The notes: generated from the letters alone by a model not told the origin. A stretch of DNA of 64,000 bases from Rhodococcus globerulus NBRC 14531 (GCF_001894805.1 NZ_BCWX01000003.1:868001-932000); one strand, 5' to 3'. Counted from the first letter of the stretch, positions 41,730 through 51,527 are shown. Numbers and translations: made by a program.

Positions 41730-44272
41730 TGCCGCGGAAATACGCTACAGATCTTCTCGAGGAAGCGCAGTGGCGCTGTATCGCAACGCAACCCGGCGAA
41801 ATCGTGAATCCCGCGCAGCTGTCGGGAAAGACGGGATGGCTACCGGCTACGGTGCCGGGCACGGTGGCCGGGGCGGTCCGCGAAGCCGACGGCTCCGCTG
41901 CGGCTCGTCGGGTGGCTGCCGACGCCAGTGATTGGTGGTTCGTCACGAGGGTTGCCACGGCCGGTGAGGGGTCGTGGCTGCTCCACCTCCAGGGGCTGAC
42001 GGCGGGCGCGGACGTCTGGGTCGATGACACTGTCGTCTTGTCTTCTGAGTCCATGTTCGTTCCCGGTGAGGTAGTCGTAACCCGTGAGGCGGCCAAGAGT
42101 CGTGAATTCACACTCTCGATCCACTTTCATTCTCTGGCAACAGTTCTGAGTACGCGTCGGCCTCGTGGCCGATGGCGTTCGTCGTTGGTGCGTGAGCAGG
42201 GCCTGCGATGGATACGTACAACACTGCTGGGGAGTGCACCCGTATTCGCCGGTGTGCCGGTGCCGGTGGGGCCGTGGCGGGGTATTCGATTGTTGGACGT
42301 CGGCAAGGCAAGCGTCGTTTCCCGGACTCTTCACGCTACCGTCGATGGAACGTCCGGGGCCGTCGAGATCTCGGCGCGTCTCACGGGTCTGCCCCGCACT
42401 GTCACGGCAGTGCCGGTGACCGTCGGAAACGTTCGTGGTTCCCTCACAGTGACATCGCGAGACGGTGGACTTGCCGTCGTATCCGGCGTCGTCGAAATTC
42501 CTGATGTGGATCTCTGGTGGCCGCACACGCACGGTCGGCCGCATCGATACTCTGTGTCGATCGACGTGGGCAGAGATGTGCTCCACCTGGGGCACATCGG
42601 TTTTCGTAGTCTCGAGGTAGATCGAACCGGCGGTGGATTTCGAGTATCGGTCAATGGGGTCGACGTGTATTGCCGGGGATCGGTGTGGGTGCCCACCGAT
42701 CCCGTCTCCTTCCGCGGCGAGGCGCAAACAACGTCGGTGCTCGAGCGTTGTGCAGCGTCCGGCGTGAACATGCTGCGTATTCCGGGAACCATAGTCTACG
42801 AGAGTGATCACTTCTGGAACGAATGCTCGAGGTTGGGCATTCTCGTCTGGCAGGACGCGATGCTCGCGACGCTCGATCCGCCAGACACCGACGAGTTCTT
42901 TGCACTCTTTGCCGCCGAGGTACGTGCGTTCCTGCAACAGGTCGGTGGCAACCCGGCGCTCGCGGTTTTCTGCGGAGGAAGTGAAACCGAACAGCAACCG
43001 ACCATGCTCGGTCTGGTCGATCAGCACATCTCGATCATTCATTCCCGCTTGCCTGCGATGCTCGAGGAACTCGCACCGGGACTCGAGTACGTCACTTCGT
43101 CTCCGTCCGCACCGCCCGACCGTGAAACATTGGCGACTCACGTAGGCACCGGTATCGCCCACTACTTCGGAATAGGCGGGTACCGGCGTCCACTCGACGA
43201 TGTGTTGAGCGCGCGGGTGCGATTCGCAACCGAGTGCCTGGCGTTCTCCATTCCGCCGTCGAACACTGCCGTCGAGAACGAGTTCGGCTCTGTGTCCGTA
43301 GCCGGCCACCACCCGTCGTGGAAGGCTGCTGTGCCACGGGACAACGGGTCGTCCTGGGACTTCGAGGACGTTCGTGATCACTACGTCAGAACGTTGTTCG
43401 GCGAGGATCCGAGTGAGGTTCGCTGGTCCGATCCGGAACGCTATCTCGACTTGGGGCGTGCGGCGATCTGCGAGGCCTTCGGCGCAGCACTCGGTTACTG
43501 GCGTCGAGCAGATTCCGGTTGTGACGGTGCGTTGACCTTGGCTTTGATGGATCTCGAACCTGGGCCAGGGTGGGGAATCCTCGACTGGCATGGCACACCG
43601 AAGGCTCCGTGGTACGTGCTACGGCGGTACTCGAAACCCGTGGCCCTTATTGTCACCGACGACGGTCTGGACGGACTCCGGCTCGACGTGATCAACGAGA
43701 CCGGTGACCCGTTGGTTGCCGAAATCCGTATCCGAGCGCACAACAGGTCTGGTGTGGTCCCGGTGGATGTGGTCGCGCCCGTCAAGGTCGACGCCCACGG
43801 GAAACGGAGTCTGACGGTCGACGAGGTGGTGGGGCGATTCACCGATCTCACGCACGTCTTCAAGTTCGGGCCGCGCAACTACGACGCAGTCACCATCACT
43901 CTCGAGAACGAGGAAGGCGTGGTTATCGACGAAGTTGTGCATCTGTTGGGAAGCCCGGCCAGACCCCTGGAACGCACCGTCGGCCTCGCCGCCATTGCCC
44001 GCAGTGTCGGCGACGACTGGTTTGTCGACGTCACCTCGGAAGGTACGGCGCAATACGTGTCGCTGGACCTGCAGGGGTTCGAGCCCGAAGATTCCTGGTT
44101 TCATCTCGCACCAGGCGGTGCGCGGACGGTGAGGTTGCGTCGCACCGGTCAGGCGAAGATGGTGATCGGTCGCGTTCGAGCACTCAATTCCCATTCCAGC
44201 GCCCCGGTCAGCCCGCCGTTGGTTGCCGATCCACCTCGGCAACCGTCGACCAAGCGGGTTCCGCGGAGGTAG
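41729..44272 (+). CDS. Glycoside hydrolase family 2-type protein (beta-mannosidase-like)
   Basis: 847 aa from ATG 41729, overlapping the previous stop by 1 nt. N-terminal sugar-binding and immunoglobulin-like domains are followed by a TIM barrel and a further beta domain. In the barrel, FCGGSETEQQ places acid/base Glu at about 419, and VENEFGS places the nucleophile Glu at about 518, as in GH2 beta-mannosidases. No signal peptide is visible, so it appears cytosolic, like enzymes acting on intracellular glycosides or glycolipid precursors. Co-transcription with an aminoacyl-carrier pathway suggests a glycosylated or sugar-linked product. Hydrolysis or transglycosylation cannot be told apart from sequence. 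Confidence 0.85.
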   Translation: MPRKYATDLLEEAQWRCIATQPGEIVNPAQLSGKTGWLPATVPGTVAGAVREADGSAAARRVAADASDWWFVTRVATAGEGSWLLHLQGLTAGADVWVDDTVVLSSESMFVPGEVVVTREAAKSREFTLSIHFHSLATVLSTRRPRGRWRSSLVREQGLRWIRTTLLGSAPVFAGVPVPVGPWRGIRLLDVGKASVVSRTLHATVDGTSGAVEISARLTGLPRTVTAVPVTVGNVRGSLTVTSRDGGLAVVSGVVEIPDVDLWWPHTHGRPHRYSVSIDVGRDVLHLGHIGFRSLEVDRTGGGFRVSVNGVDVYCRGSVWVPTDPVSFRGEAQTTSVLERCAASGVNMLRIPGTIVYESDHFWNECSRLGILVWQDAMLATLDPPDTDEFFALFAAEVRAFLQQVGGNPALAVFCGGSETEQQPTMLGLVDQHISIIHSRLPAMLEELAPGLEYVTSSPSAPPDRETLATHVGTGIAHYFGIGGYRRPLDDVLSARVRFATECLAFSIPPSNTAVENEFGSVSVAGHHPSWKAAVPRDNGSSWDFEDVRDHYVRTLFGEDPSEVRWSDPERYLDLGRAAICEAFGAALGYWRRADSGCDGALTLALMDLEPGPGWGILDWHGTPKAPWYVLRRYSKPVALIVTDDGLDGLRLDVINETGDPLVAEIRIRAHNRSGVVPVDVVAPVKVDAHGKRSLTVDEVVGRFTDLTHVFKFGPRNYDAVTITLENEEGVVIDEVVHLLGSPARPLERTVGLAAIARSVGDDWFVDVTSEGTAQYVSLDLQGFEPEDSWFHLAPGGARTVRLRRTGQAKMVIGRVRALNSHSSAPVSPPLVADPPRQPSTKRVPRR

Positions 44273-44299
44273 GGCACGCTCGCGGATAGAATCGACTCG

Positions 44300-44327
44300 G
44301 CGTCACGCCACTGCTGGTGGGTGACGC
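44300..44327 (+). terminator. Hairpin after the carrier-protein operon
   Basis: GCGTCAC (44300-44306) pairs with GTGACGC (44321-44327), extended by CCAC/GTGG with one bulged base. It lies 28 nt after the GH2 stop and 49 nt before mfd. It probably ends the six-gene operon. Confidence 0.6.
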
Positions 44328-44375
44328 TCGGGTTGTTCGTCCGCAGCTCGCCGTCACCGCCGAGGAGCGCATTCG

Positions 44376-47300
44376 TTGACTGCCTTGCCCGCCGCCCAGA
44401 CTTCGCTTGCCGGCCTTGCCGAGGCCGCGCTCGCAGACGCGGCCTTCGCCTCGGTGACCGAGGCGATCGGTAGAGCCACCCTCGACATCGTTGCGCCGAA
44501 ACCGGCGAGGCCGTTCATCGCGGCCGCGCTTGCATCGCGAACGCCAGTGCTGTTGGTGACCGCAACAGGTCGTGAAGCCGACGATCTGACGGCCGAACTC
44601 ACCGAGATGATCGGCGGATCGGTTGCACAGTTCCCGTCGTGGGAAACGTTGCCTCACGAGCGGCTCTCGCCCAGCGCGGATACCGTCGGGCGGCGTATCG
44701 AGGTTCTCCGACGCCTTGCTCGTCCTGACGATTCCTCGTACGGTGCGCCGCTGCGGGTTGTGGTCACGACCGTGCGCTCTCTGGTTCAGCCGATGGCCCC
44801 CGGGCTGGGTGAGATCGAGCCGATCACACTGCGCGTCGGCACCGAGATCGACTTCGAGTCGGTTCTGGTCCGGCTGGTGGAAATGGCGTACACCCGCGTC
44901 GACATGGTCGGCAAGCGCGGCGAGTTCGCAGTGCGGGGCGGCATTCTCGACCTTTTCTCACCCACCGCGGATCACCCTGTTCGCATCGAGTTCTGGGGCG
45001 ACGAGGTTTCGGAGCTGCGCTACTTCTCCGTTGCCGACCAGCGTTCGCTACCGGATATCGACGTCGACCTCGTCATCGCGCCGCCGTGCCGTGAATTGTT
45101 GTTGACCCCCGACGTTCGGGATCGGGCTGCCGCGATTGCCGCAGAGAACCAGGCCGACGCCTCGCTGGTGGAGATGCTGGACAAAATCTCGGCGGGTATT
45201 CCGGTGGAGGGCATGGAGGCGTTGCTTCCGGTGCTGAAACCTGGTGAATTGCAATTACTTTCCGATGTTCTTCCCGCCGGAACCCACATTCTGCTCTGTG
45301 ACCCGGAGAAAGTGCGCACCCGCGCAACGGATTTGGTTCGCACCGGGCAGGAGTTCCTGGAAGCGTCGTGGACTGCGGCGTCTATCGGCGGCGCGGCACC
45401 CCTCGATACCTCCATCCTCGCCGGCGGCGACTCGGGGCTCGGCGCGTCTGCCTACCGGTCGCTGCGTCAGGTGCGCGAATCCGCAGAAGCGGGTGGGCGT
45501 CCGTGGTGGACCGTCAGCCCGCTGGCATCGGGGAGTGGTGAAGAACTCGAACTCCCGATTCAGCCTGCCCCGCAGGTGCGTGGGTCGGACGATCTTCTTG
45601 CCGAGCTCTTCGTCAGCCTCCGTGCGCACGTGACCACGGGTGGACGCGCGGCCGTGGTTGTTGCCGGTGCCGGAACGGCAAAACGAGTCCTCGAACGACT
45701 CGGTGAGGCCGAGGTTCCGGCCACAATGGCTGAGCCAGGTGCGGTCCCGGCACGCGGTCAGGTCTCGGTATTGCGTGGATCGTTGCACGACGGTCTGGTT
45801 CTGCACGGCGACGGCGACGTTCCCGGAATGGTTGTCGTCACCGAGGCCGACCTCACCGGCAATCGAGTTGCGGCAGTGGGCGACGGTAAGCGGTTGCCGG
45901 CCAAGCGTCGCAACCAAGTGGATCCGCTTGCACTTGCCGCAGGCGACATGGTCGTTCACGACCAGCACGGTATCGGCCGCTTTGTCGAGATGGTGGAACG
46001 CACCATCGGCGGGGCCAGGCGTGAGTACCTGGTCATCGAATACGCTGCCAGCAAGCGAGGCCATCCGGGGGACCGGTTGTTCGTGCCGATGGAATCGCTC
46101 GATCAGCTCTCCCGCTATGTCGGCGGTGAGCTGCCCGCGCTGAGCAAGCTCGGTGGATCCGATTGGGCGAACACAAAACGTAAGGCACGCAAAGCGGTTC
46201 GTGAAATCGCGGGCGAACTCGTGCAGCTCTATGCCGCGCGTCAGGCAGCACCCGGCCATGCATTCGGCCCCGACACTCCGTGGCAGAAGGAACTCGAGGA
46301 CGCCTTTGCGTTCACCGAGACGGTCGATCAGCTGACCGTGATCAGTGAAGTCAAGGGCGACATGGAGAAAGCCGTCCCGATGGACCGCGTCGTGATCGGT
46401 GACGTCGGATACGGCAAGACCGAGATCGCTGTGCGAGCCGCCTTCAAAGCGGTACAGGACGGTAAGCAGGTGGCTGTCCTGGTTCCGACAACTCTGCTGG
46501 CGCAGCAGCACCTTCAGACGTTTACCGAACGGATGGCGTCGTTCCCGGTGAAGGTACGCGGATTGTCGCGCTTCACCGACGCCAAGGACTCCAAGGAAAT
46601 CATCACTTCCATGGCCGAGGGCGAGATCGACATCGTCATCGGCACACATCGTCTGCTGCAGACCGGCGTTCGGTGGAAGGACCTCGGTTTGGTGATCGTC
46701 GACGAGGAACAGAGATTCGGCGTCGAGCACAAGGAACACATCAAATCCTTGCGGACCCACGTCGATGTTCTGACCATGTCTGCAACGCCGATCCCTCGTA
46801 CGCTGGAAATGAGCATGGCCGGCATCCGCGAGATGTCTACCATTCTGACCCCGCCGGAAGAGCGTCATCCGATTCTGACGTACGTCGGGGCGTATGCAGA
46901 CAAGCAGGTCGCGGCCGCCATCAGGCGCGAGCTCCTGCGCGACGGTCAGGTGTTCTACGTTCACAACCGCGTCAGCTCGATCGACAAGGCTGCCAAGCGA
47001 ATCCGTGAACTGGTACCGGAAGCGCGGGTTGTGGTCGCCCACGGTCAGATGAACGAGGACACTCTCGAGAAAACGGTTCAAGGATTCTGGGAGAGAGATT
47101 TCGACGTCCTGGTGTGTACCACGATCATCGAGACGGGTCTCGATATCTCCAACGCGAATACGTTGATCGTCGAGCGCGCTGATTCACTCGGCCTCTCACA
47201 GCTCCACCAGTTGCGAGGTCGCGTCGGACGCAGCCGGGAACGCGGATACGCATACTTCCTGTATCCGCCGGAGAAGCCGTTGACCGAAACGGCATACGAT

Positions 47301-48002
47301 CGCCTTGCCACCATTTCGCAGAACTCCGATCTCGGCGCCGGTATGGCCGTTGCCATGAAGGACCTCGAAATCCGCGGCGCCGGTAACGTCCTCGGCGCCG
47401 AGCAGTCCGGACACGTTGCCGGCGTCGGGTTCGACCTGTACGTCCGCCTGGTCGGCGAGGCGGTCGAGGCCTACCGCGCCGCCGCTGACGGGCTCCCGAT
47501 CACGACCGACGAGGGCCCGAAAGAGGTTCGCATCGATCTACCCGTCGACGCACATATTCCGCCGGACTATGTCACCAGCGATCGGCTTCGTCTCGAAGGT
47601 TATCGAAAGATTGCTGCCGCAACAGATTCCGAGGGCATCGCTGCCGTCGTAGAAGAACTTGTTGACCGGTACGGCCCGATACCGGAAGAAGTGCGTCGAC
47701 TCGTATCGGTGGCGAAGCTGCGGCTGCTGTGCCGCGAGTACCAACTCGAGGAAGTGGCGGTAACCGGTACTCAACTCAAGATCTCGCCCATGTCGCTGCC
47801 CGATTCCAAGCAGATCAGGCTCAAGCGGATCTATCCGAGCGCGCAGTACCGGGCGACGACAGGCTTGGTGCAGCTGCCACTGCCGCGAACCGGGGGAGTG
47901 GGTTCCGATCGCCTGCGCGATGTGGAATTGCTGCAGTACATTGCCGATTTCATCCTGGCGATCGACGGTCGCGCCGCGAGTGCCGTGGTGATGGAGGCAT
48001 GA
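44376..48002 (+). CDS. mfd: Transcription-repair coupling factor Mfd
   Basis: 1208 aa, full length. It contains the UvrB-like N-terminal part ([20 protein letters not shown]), the RNA-polymerase-interacting domain ([16 protein letters not shown]), and the superfamily 2 translocase with Walker [12 protein letters not shown] (about 675) and DEEQRFG (about 775), plus TRG motifs and a C-terminal autoinhibitory domain. It displaces stalled RNA polymerase and recruits UvrA. The start is a TTG at 44376 with GAGGAG about 8 nt upstream. This is a core chromosomal gene, so the flanking clusters are chromosomal rather than plasmid-borne. mazG follows after 7 nt. Confidence 0.96.
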   Translation: MTALPAAQTSLAGLAEAALADAAFASVTEAIGRATLDIVAPKPARPFIAAALASRTPVLLVTATGREADDLTAELTEMIGGSVAQFPSWETLPHERLSPSADTVGRRIEVLRRLARPDDSSYGAPLRVVVTTVRSLVQPMAPGLGEIEPITLRVGTEIDFESVLVRLVEMAYTRVDMVGKRGEFAVRGGILDLFSPTADHPVRIEFWGDEVSELRYFSVADQRSLPDIDVDLVIAPPCRELLLTPDVRDRAAAIAAENQADASLVEMLDKISAGIPVEGMEALLPVLKPGELQLLSDVLPAGTHILLCDPEKVRTRATDLVRTGQEFLEASWTAASIGGAAPLDTSILAGGDSGLGASAYRSLRQVRESAEAGGRPWWTVSPLASGSGEELELPIQPAPQVRGSDDLLAELFVSLRAHVTTGGRAAVVVAGAGTAKRVLERLGEAEVPATMAEPGAVPARGQVSVLRGSLHDGLVLHGDGDVPGMVVVTEADLTGNRVAAVGDGKRLPAKRRNQVDPLALAAGDMVVHDQHGIGRFVEMVERTIGGARREYLVIEYAASKRGHPGDRLFVPMESLDQLSRYVGGELPALSKLGGSDWANTKRKARKAVREIAGELVQLYAARQAAPGHAFGPDTPWQKELEDAFAFTETVDQLTVISEVKGDMEKAVPMDRVVIGDVGYGKTEIAVRAAFKAVQDGKQVAVLVPTTLLAQQHLQTFTERMASFPVKVRGLSRFTDAKDSKEIITSMAEGEIDIVIGTHRLLQTGVRWKDLGLVIVDEEQRFGVEHKEHIKSLRTHVDVLTMSATPIPRTLEMSMAGIREMSTILTPPEERHPILTYVGAYADKQVAAAIRRELLRDGQVFYVHNRVSSIDKAAKRIRELVPEARVVVAHGQMNEDTLEKTVQGFWERDFDVLVCTTIIETGLDISNANTLIVERADSLGLSQLHQLRGRVGRSRERGYAYFLYPPEKPLTETAYDRLATISQNSDLGAGMAVAMKDLEIRGAGNVLGAEQSGHVAGVGFDLYVRLVGEAVEAYRAAADGLPITTDEGPKEVRIDLPVDAHIPPDYVTSDRLRLEGYRKIAAATDSEGIAAVVEELVDRYGPIPEEVRRLVSVAKLRLLCREYQLEEVAVTGTQLKISPMSLPDSKQIRLKRIYPSAQYRATTGLVQLPLPRTGGVGSDRLRDVELLQYIADFILAIDGRAASAVVMEA

Positions 48003-48009
48003 CCCGGTC

Positions 48010-48834
48010 GTGACCGAGATATCGACGATAGTTCTGCTCGATCCGCTGCGGCCGCACGTTTTTCCGCTCGAGGCACTCTCTTTGTTGTCCGGACCGATCC
48101 GGATCGACGACGACGTGCCGGTGTCGGTTCGGGAGGCGCTTCCGAAGTCGACACCGGGTGCCGGAGTGATCGTGATGATGGCCGGCGACGACGCAGCGGT
48201 GTCCGCACAGGCGGAAGCCGGGGTGCACGTCATCCGGGCGGCGCCTGTTCAGGGTGATCGTGTTGTAGAGGCTGCTTCCATCATGGATCGGTTATGGAGC
48301 CGTGGCGGCTGGGAAGCGACTCAGACCCACGAGAGCCTGTCGGTCTACCTTGTGGAGGAGACGTACGAAGTGCTCGACGCCATCCGCAGCGGTGACGAGA
48401 TCGACCTTCGTGAGGAGCTTGGCGATCTTCTGCTGCAGGTTCTTTTCCATTCGCGGATCGCACAAGCACACAATGTGTTCGAGCTGGACGACGTAGCCGC
48501 CGCATTGATCGAGAAGCTGATCCATCGAAGTCCACACCTGACGAGTTCGGGGGTGGTCGATATTGCCGAGCAAGAGCGCGCCTGGGACGAGTTGAAAGCT
48601 GCCGAGAAGGCTCGGGCTTCGGTGATGGACGGAATCGCCACGTCGCAACCGCCGATCCTCCTTGCCGCGAAGGTTCGGGCGCGGGCAGAGAAAGCAGGAC
48701 TAAGTGACGCCATCGACGAGGAAGAGTTGGAGCGACTCGTTGCGCAGTGCAAGCAAGCAGATGCGGCGCTTGCCGGTGCCCTTCACTTGCTGATCGGCGC
48801 GATTCGCGCGCGCGAGGCCGACCCATCCCTCTAA
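48010..48834 (+). CDS. mazG: Nucleoside triphosphate pyrophosphohydrolase MazG
   Basis: 274 aa from GTG 48010. The MazG domain has the metal-binding pattern VEETYEVLDAI (EExxE, about 115) and ELGDLLLQVLFHSRIAQ. The first 95 residues are the poorly conserved extension found in mycobacterial MazG. It hydrolyses (d)NTPs, including damaged ones, to monophosphates. The mfd-mazG order is standard in actinobacteria. The C-terminal half beyond about residue 200 is diverged, as usual for single-domain members. Confidence 0.93.
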   Translation: MTEISTIVLLDPLRPHVFPLEALSLLSGPIRIDDDVPVSVREALPKSTPGAGVIVMMAGDDAAVSAQAEAGVHVIRAAPVQGDRVVEAASIMDRLWSRGGWEATQTHESLSVYLVEETYEVLDAIRSGDEIDLREELGDLLLQVLFHSRIAQAHNVFELDDVAAALIEKLIHRSPHLTSSGVVDIAEQERAWDELKAAEKARASVMDGIATSQPPILLAAKVRARAEKAGLSDAIDEEELERLVAQCKQADAALAGALHLLIGAIRAREADPSL

Positions 48835-48890
48835 CGCCCGAATCCGTCCGATTTGAAATGATTTGCCCGGTAATTTATTGGCAATCGTAA

Positions 48891-48960
48891 AAGTAGCTCG
48901 TGTCACTCAGGTGCAGAGAAAACAAACCTGAGGTATGTTTACGTACGGAACGAGCTACTT
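48891..48960. repeat. 11-bp perfect inverted repeat flanking operator A
   Basis: AAGTAGCTCGT (48891-48901) is exactly mirrored by ACGAGCTACTT (48950-48960). The 48-nt interior holds the 21-bp palindrome. The centres of the two symmetries differ by about 4-5 nt. The arms could bind a second dimer or form an RNA hairpin in the leader if transcription starts upstream. Confidence 0.6.
48920..48940. promoter_or_regulatory. 21-bp operator-like palindrome A (exopolysaccharide operon)
   Basis: AAACAAACC-TGA-GGTATGTTT, 9-3-9 layout with 8 of 9 matched pairs. Both arms are identical to the minus-strand reading of the site at 62623; only the spacer differs. It is about 225 nt upstream of the sugar transferase start. 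TATGTT in the right arm could be a -10 element. No protein is known to bind it; the assignment rests on symmetry and recurrence. Confidence 0.7.
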
Positions 48961-49163
48961 ACGGTTGTTTTTTCAAGAAATAGCTGCCTGAACGGCGGTT
49001 ATGTTGGGCAAATGATCGTCGGTTCGTTTCCGCACTGTGAGATGCCAGGTACGGCAGCCGGCGGGGTGTTGCCGTGCTTGGCTCCAGGGTTGGTTACCGA
49101 TCAGCGACCACCAATGCGAACCATGATGTAGCCGGTGCCGCCGCATGTAGACACGAAAGACTG

Positions 49164-50651
49164 ATGATCATGAGCGTTCATGCTGAGGTGGGGATCCAGC
49201 CGACAACACGGCGGGCGGATGCAGAACTGCGGACTGACTGGCGGCGGGAGTACGGGCGAAGGATTGCGATCACAGATACGGTCATCGTCACCCTCGTTAT
49301 CGCGCTCGCGCAGGTTGGAAGCATGTGGCCCAATCCGATCGAGTGGCTGACACCGCTCAAAGTGGTTGCATCTATTGCTCTGGGCGTGCTGTGGATGACG
49401 GTGCTTGCACGCGGACGCAGTCGGCATCAAGCGATGCTGGGCGACGGACGCGACGAGTACGAGCGGGTGGTCCTTGCCACTGGCCAGGTTTTCGGGTTGG
49501 GTGCACTCGCGGGAATCCTTCTCGGGATCGAAATCGCGCGAAGCTACCTGATGATTGCATTGCCGCTCGGACTGGTGGCCCTGATTCTTGGTCGTTACCT
49601 GTGGCGCCGCCGCATTCAGGGGAAGCGCTCAGCGGGTCTGTGCCGCAACTCGGTCCTGCTGGTCGGTGGTCACGCGTCCGTGGTTGCGACTACCCGATCT
49701 TTCGTTCGAGAGTCGGGAGCCGGCTACGACGTTGTGGGCGTGTGCATTCCACGACGCTCGACGGCCCTCGACGATCACATTGTCGTAGACGGCGCTCGTG
49801 TGCCGGTGCTCGGCAATGAATTCGAAGTAATCGAGGCAATGCGGGCGAGCAATGCCGACACCGTGATCGTGACGGGAACCGAGGACCTCGGTCAGGTCGG
49901 AATTCGGAAGTTGATGTGGGACTTGGAAGCTGAAGGAATCGACCTCGTTGTTTCGCCAGTCATAGCCGACGTCTCTATGGCCCGCTTGATGATCCGGCCG
50001 GTCGCGGGAATCCCGTTGATGCATGTGGCGCGTCCACGATACGAAGGCGCGAACGGTTGGGCGTCAGGGGCGTTCGACAAGGCCTTCTCGGCTGTGATGC
50101 TTCTGCTTGTTGCACCGGTGATGGTTGCCGCTGCACTTGCTGTGAAGATCACGTCGAAAGGCACGGTATTCTACAAGGCCGAACGGATCGGCCTGAACGG
50201 AAAACCGTTCCCCATGTACAAGTTTCGAACGATGGTAGCGGGTGCCGATCAACAGGTTGTCGATCTGATGGGTGACAACGAGGGCGCCGGCGGAGTGTTG
50301 TTCAAGATGCGTGAGGATCCGCGAATCACACCCATCGGCAAAATTCTCCGTAGGTTGAGTATCGACGAGCTTCCGCAGTTCTTCAACGTCATACGTGGTG
50401 AGATGAGTGTCGTCGGTCCGCGTCCGCCGTTGCGACGCGAAGTCGAGATGTACGACGACGAAGTGTCGCGGCGTCTGTTCGTGAAGCCAGGCATCACCGG
50501 TCTGTGGCAGGTCAGCGGTCGGAGCGATCTGTCGTGGGAAGAATCGGTTCGGCTCGATTCTTCGTACGTGGAGAACTGGTCTGTGGTGCAGGATCTTTCG
50601 ATCATCGCTCGCACGGTCTCAGCGGTAGTCCGGAGTGACGGGGCTTACTAG
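49164..50651 (+). CDS. Polyprenyl-phosphate sugar-1-phosphate transferase (WbaP/CpsE type)
   Basis: 495 aa from ATG 49164 (an ATG 6 nt later, 49170, is equally possible). N-terminal membrane spans (VIVTLVIALAQVGSMW, PLKVVASIALGVLWM, FGLGALAGILLGIEIA, MIALPLGLVALILG) are followed by a CoA-binding-like domain (SVLLVGGH region to VIVTGTEDLGQVG). A further span (AVMLLLVAPVMVAAALAVKI) leads into the catalytic domain with FKAERIGLNGKPFPMYKFRTM-like, RRLSIDELPQ and GLWQVSGRSDLSWEE. It starts exopolysaccharide repeat-unit synthesis by moving a sugar-1-phosphate onto undecaprenyl phosphate. First gene of region 5, downstream of operator A. Confidence 0.93.
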   Translation: MIMSVHAEVGIQPTTRRADAELRTDWRREYGRRIAITDTVIVTLVIALAQVGSMWPNPIEWLTPLKVVASIALGVLWMTVLARGRSRHQAMLGDGRDEYERVVLATGQVFGLGALAGILLGIEIARSYLMIALPLGLVALILGRYLWRRRIQGKRSAGLCRNSVLLVGGHASVVATTRSFVRESGAGYDVVGVCIPRRSTALDDHIVVDGARVPVLGNEFEVIEAMRASNADTVIVTGTEDLGQVGIRKLMWDLEAEGIDLVVSPVIADVSMARLMIRPVAGIPLMHVARPRYEGANGWASGAFDKAFSAVMLLLVAPVMVAAALAVKITSKGTVFYKAERIGLNGKPFPMYKFRTMVAGADQQVVDLMGDNEGAGGVLFKMREDPRITPIGKILRRLSIDELPQFFNVIRGEMSVVGPRPPLRREVEMYDDEVSRRLFVKPGITGLWQVSGRSDLSWEESVRLDSSYVENWSVVQDLSIIARTVSAVVRSDGAY

Positions 50652-50658
50652 CAACAAC

Positions 50659-51219
50659 TTACCGAGCTGCGCTGAAACGGGAGTCTGCGCAACCGGCCCG
50701 CAGATTTCTGAGATACCCCGCTGTTTGGTAGACGTAATTGTAGGCCCACGTGCCGATGGAGAGGTCAGGACGACTCGCGACCATCAGTAGTTCCCCCGAA
50801 TAGCACTGGGAAATAATGAATCGTGCGCGCGAAATATGAGGAACAAAGGTCACAGCGATGACGGTTGTCCAACCGTTCAGGCGCGCAAGCCGCTCGATTT
50901 CGAGACCTTCCCCTTCGGTTGTCGAGGGGGAAGGCACAAAGCAATCGACCGGAAAATCGAATGATCCGTTACAGATCGATTGCATCTTCTTGTCGTTGTC
51001 GCTGTAGGGATTGGAGAAGATAATTCGTGGTGCGTATCCGCGTCGCACGAGTTCGAGTCCCACTTCTTCGCGGCCGTCGTGGGCGCCACCTAGTACTACG
51101 ACGGCGTCGGCAGATTGCGGTTCGTCAACCTTCGGGGACACGTAGAGTGGCCACCCTGCGATGGTTGTCAGGGCGAGCGCGGACACCGAGATGGCTACGA
51201 TTTTCGAGGCTTTCGACAT
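50659..51219 (-). CDS. YdcF/DUF218-like protein, membrane-anchored
   Basis: 186 aa from ATG 51219; the frame is open to 51288 but those codons lack family features. An N-terminal hydrophobic segment (IVAISVSALALTTIAGWPLYV) is a signal anchor, placing the domain outside the membrane. The DUF218 core is seen in SADAVVVLGGAHDGREEVGLELV, YAPRIIFSNP, STTEGEGLEIERLA and ISRARFIISQCY. Family members such as SanA and ElyC take part in envelope or polysaccharide lipid-carrier functions. It is convergent with the sugar transferase (7-nt gap), inside the polysaccharide locus. Confidence 0.82.
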   Translation of the reverse strand: MSKASKIVAISVSALALTTIAGWPLYVSPKVDEPQSADAVVVLGGAHDGREEVGLELVRRGYAPRIIFSNPYSDNDKKMQSICNGSFDFPVDCFVPSPSTTEGEGLEIERLARLNGWTTVIAVTFVPHISRARFIISQCYSGELLMVASRPDLSIGTWAYNYVYQTAGYLRNLRAGCADSRFSAAR

Positions 51220-51527
51220 TTTTCTGATAGCCCGACAATACCTGCATCGATGCGCGCGATATTGATGGATGTGAACCCCTCGGGGCATATGCCGGATTTA
51301 CGGCATTGTGGATTACGTAGGGGCAAAACAGGTCTGGGACCGTGTCGCTGAGCGGACCAGGCGACCTCGTCGGCGCCGGAATTGTCGAGTATTGCCGTGG
51401 TGTCGTCGAAACTTCGATGCCTGCTGGGTAACTGACTACCGCACTTCGGGTATGTTTGTGGTTATTCAGCAAACTTGCGGTTTCCTTTGTTGATCTTGAA
51501 CTGTAGGGCCGAATTGGAGGTTTCGAC
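51220..51527. promoter_or_regulatory. Divergent region between the YdcF-like and Wzz-like genes
   Basis: About 308 nt. It includes a GCATCGATGC palindrome near 51247 and a single GGTATGTTT half-site (51449-51457) like those of the 21-bp operators. The left arm is not conserved (4 of 9 bases). No open reading frame of interest is seen. Promoters for both flanking genes are expected here. Confidence 0.45.
51449..51457. promoter_or_regulatory. Half-site D of the 21-bp operator family
   Basis: GGTATGTTT, identical to the right arm of sites A and C, 70 nt before the Wzz-like gene. Its partner arm at 51437-51445 is degenerate. It may be a weak binding site or simply a -10 element (TATGTT). Confidence 0.35.

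Larger units (their letters stand above)
48835..49163. promoter_or_regulatory. Promoter region of the exopolysaccharide initiation gene
   Basis: About 330 nt between mazG and the sugar transferase gene. It is AT-rich at 48855-48890 and contains operator-like palindrome A (48920-48940) nested inside an 11-bp inverted repeat (48891-48960). The frame of the transferase is open back to 49074, but the upstream codons show no family features. The transcript leader may be over 200 nt long. Confidence 0.55.

Noticed and set aside
41840-43591. Long minus-strand frame (583 codons) opposite the GH2 gene
   Set aside because: The translation is Arg/His-rich without domains, while the plus strand has both GH2 catalytic motifs.
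45255-47081. Long open frame (608 codons) on the minus strand opposite mfd
   Set aside because: It is antisense to a certain, highly conserved gene and shows no family motifs; high-GC codon use creates such shadows.
48935-48991. Short peptides starting MF at the ATG inside each GTATGTTT arm (possible leader peptides)
   Set aside because: The ATG is a by-product of the conserved DNA motif; the peptides differ in sequence and length and lack ribosome sites.
51437-51457. Fourth full copy of the 21-bp operator upstream of the Wzz-like gene
   Set aside because: Only the right arm is conserved; the left arm matches 4 of 9 bases, so it is listed only as a half-site.
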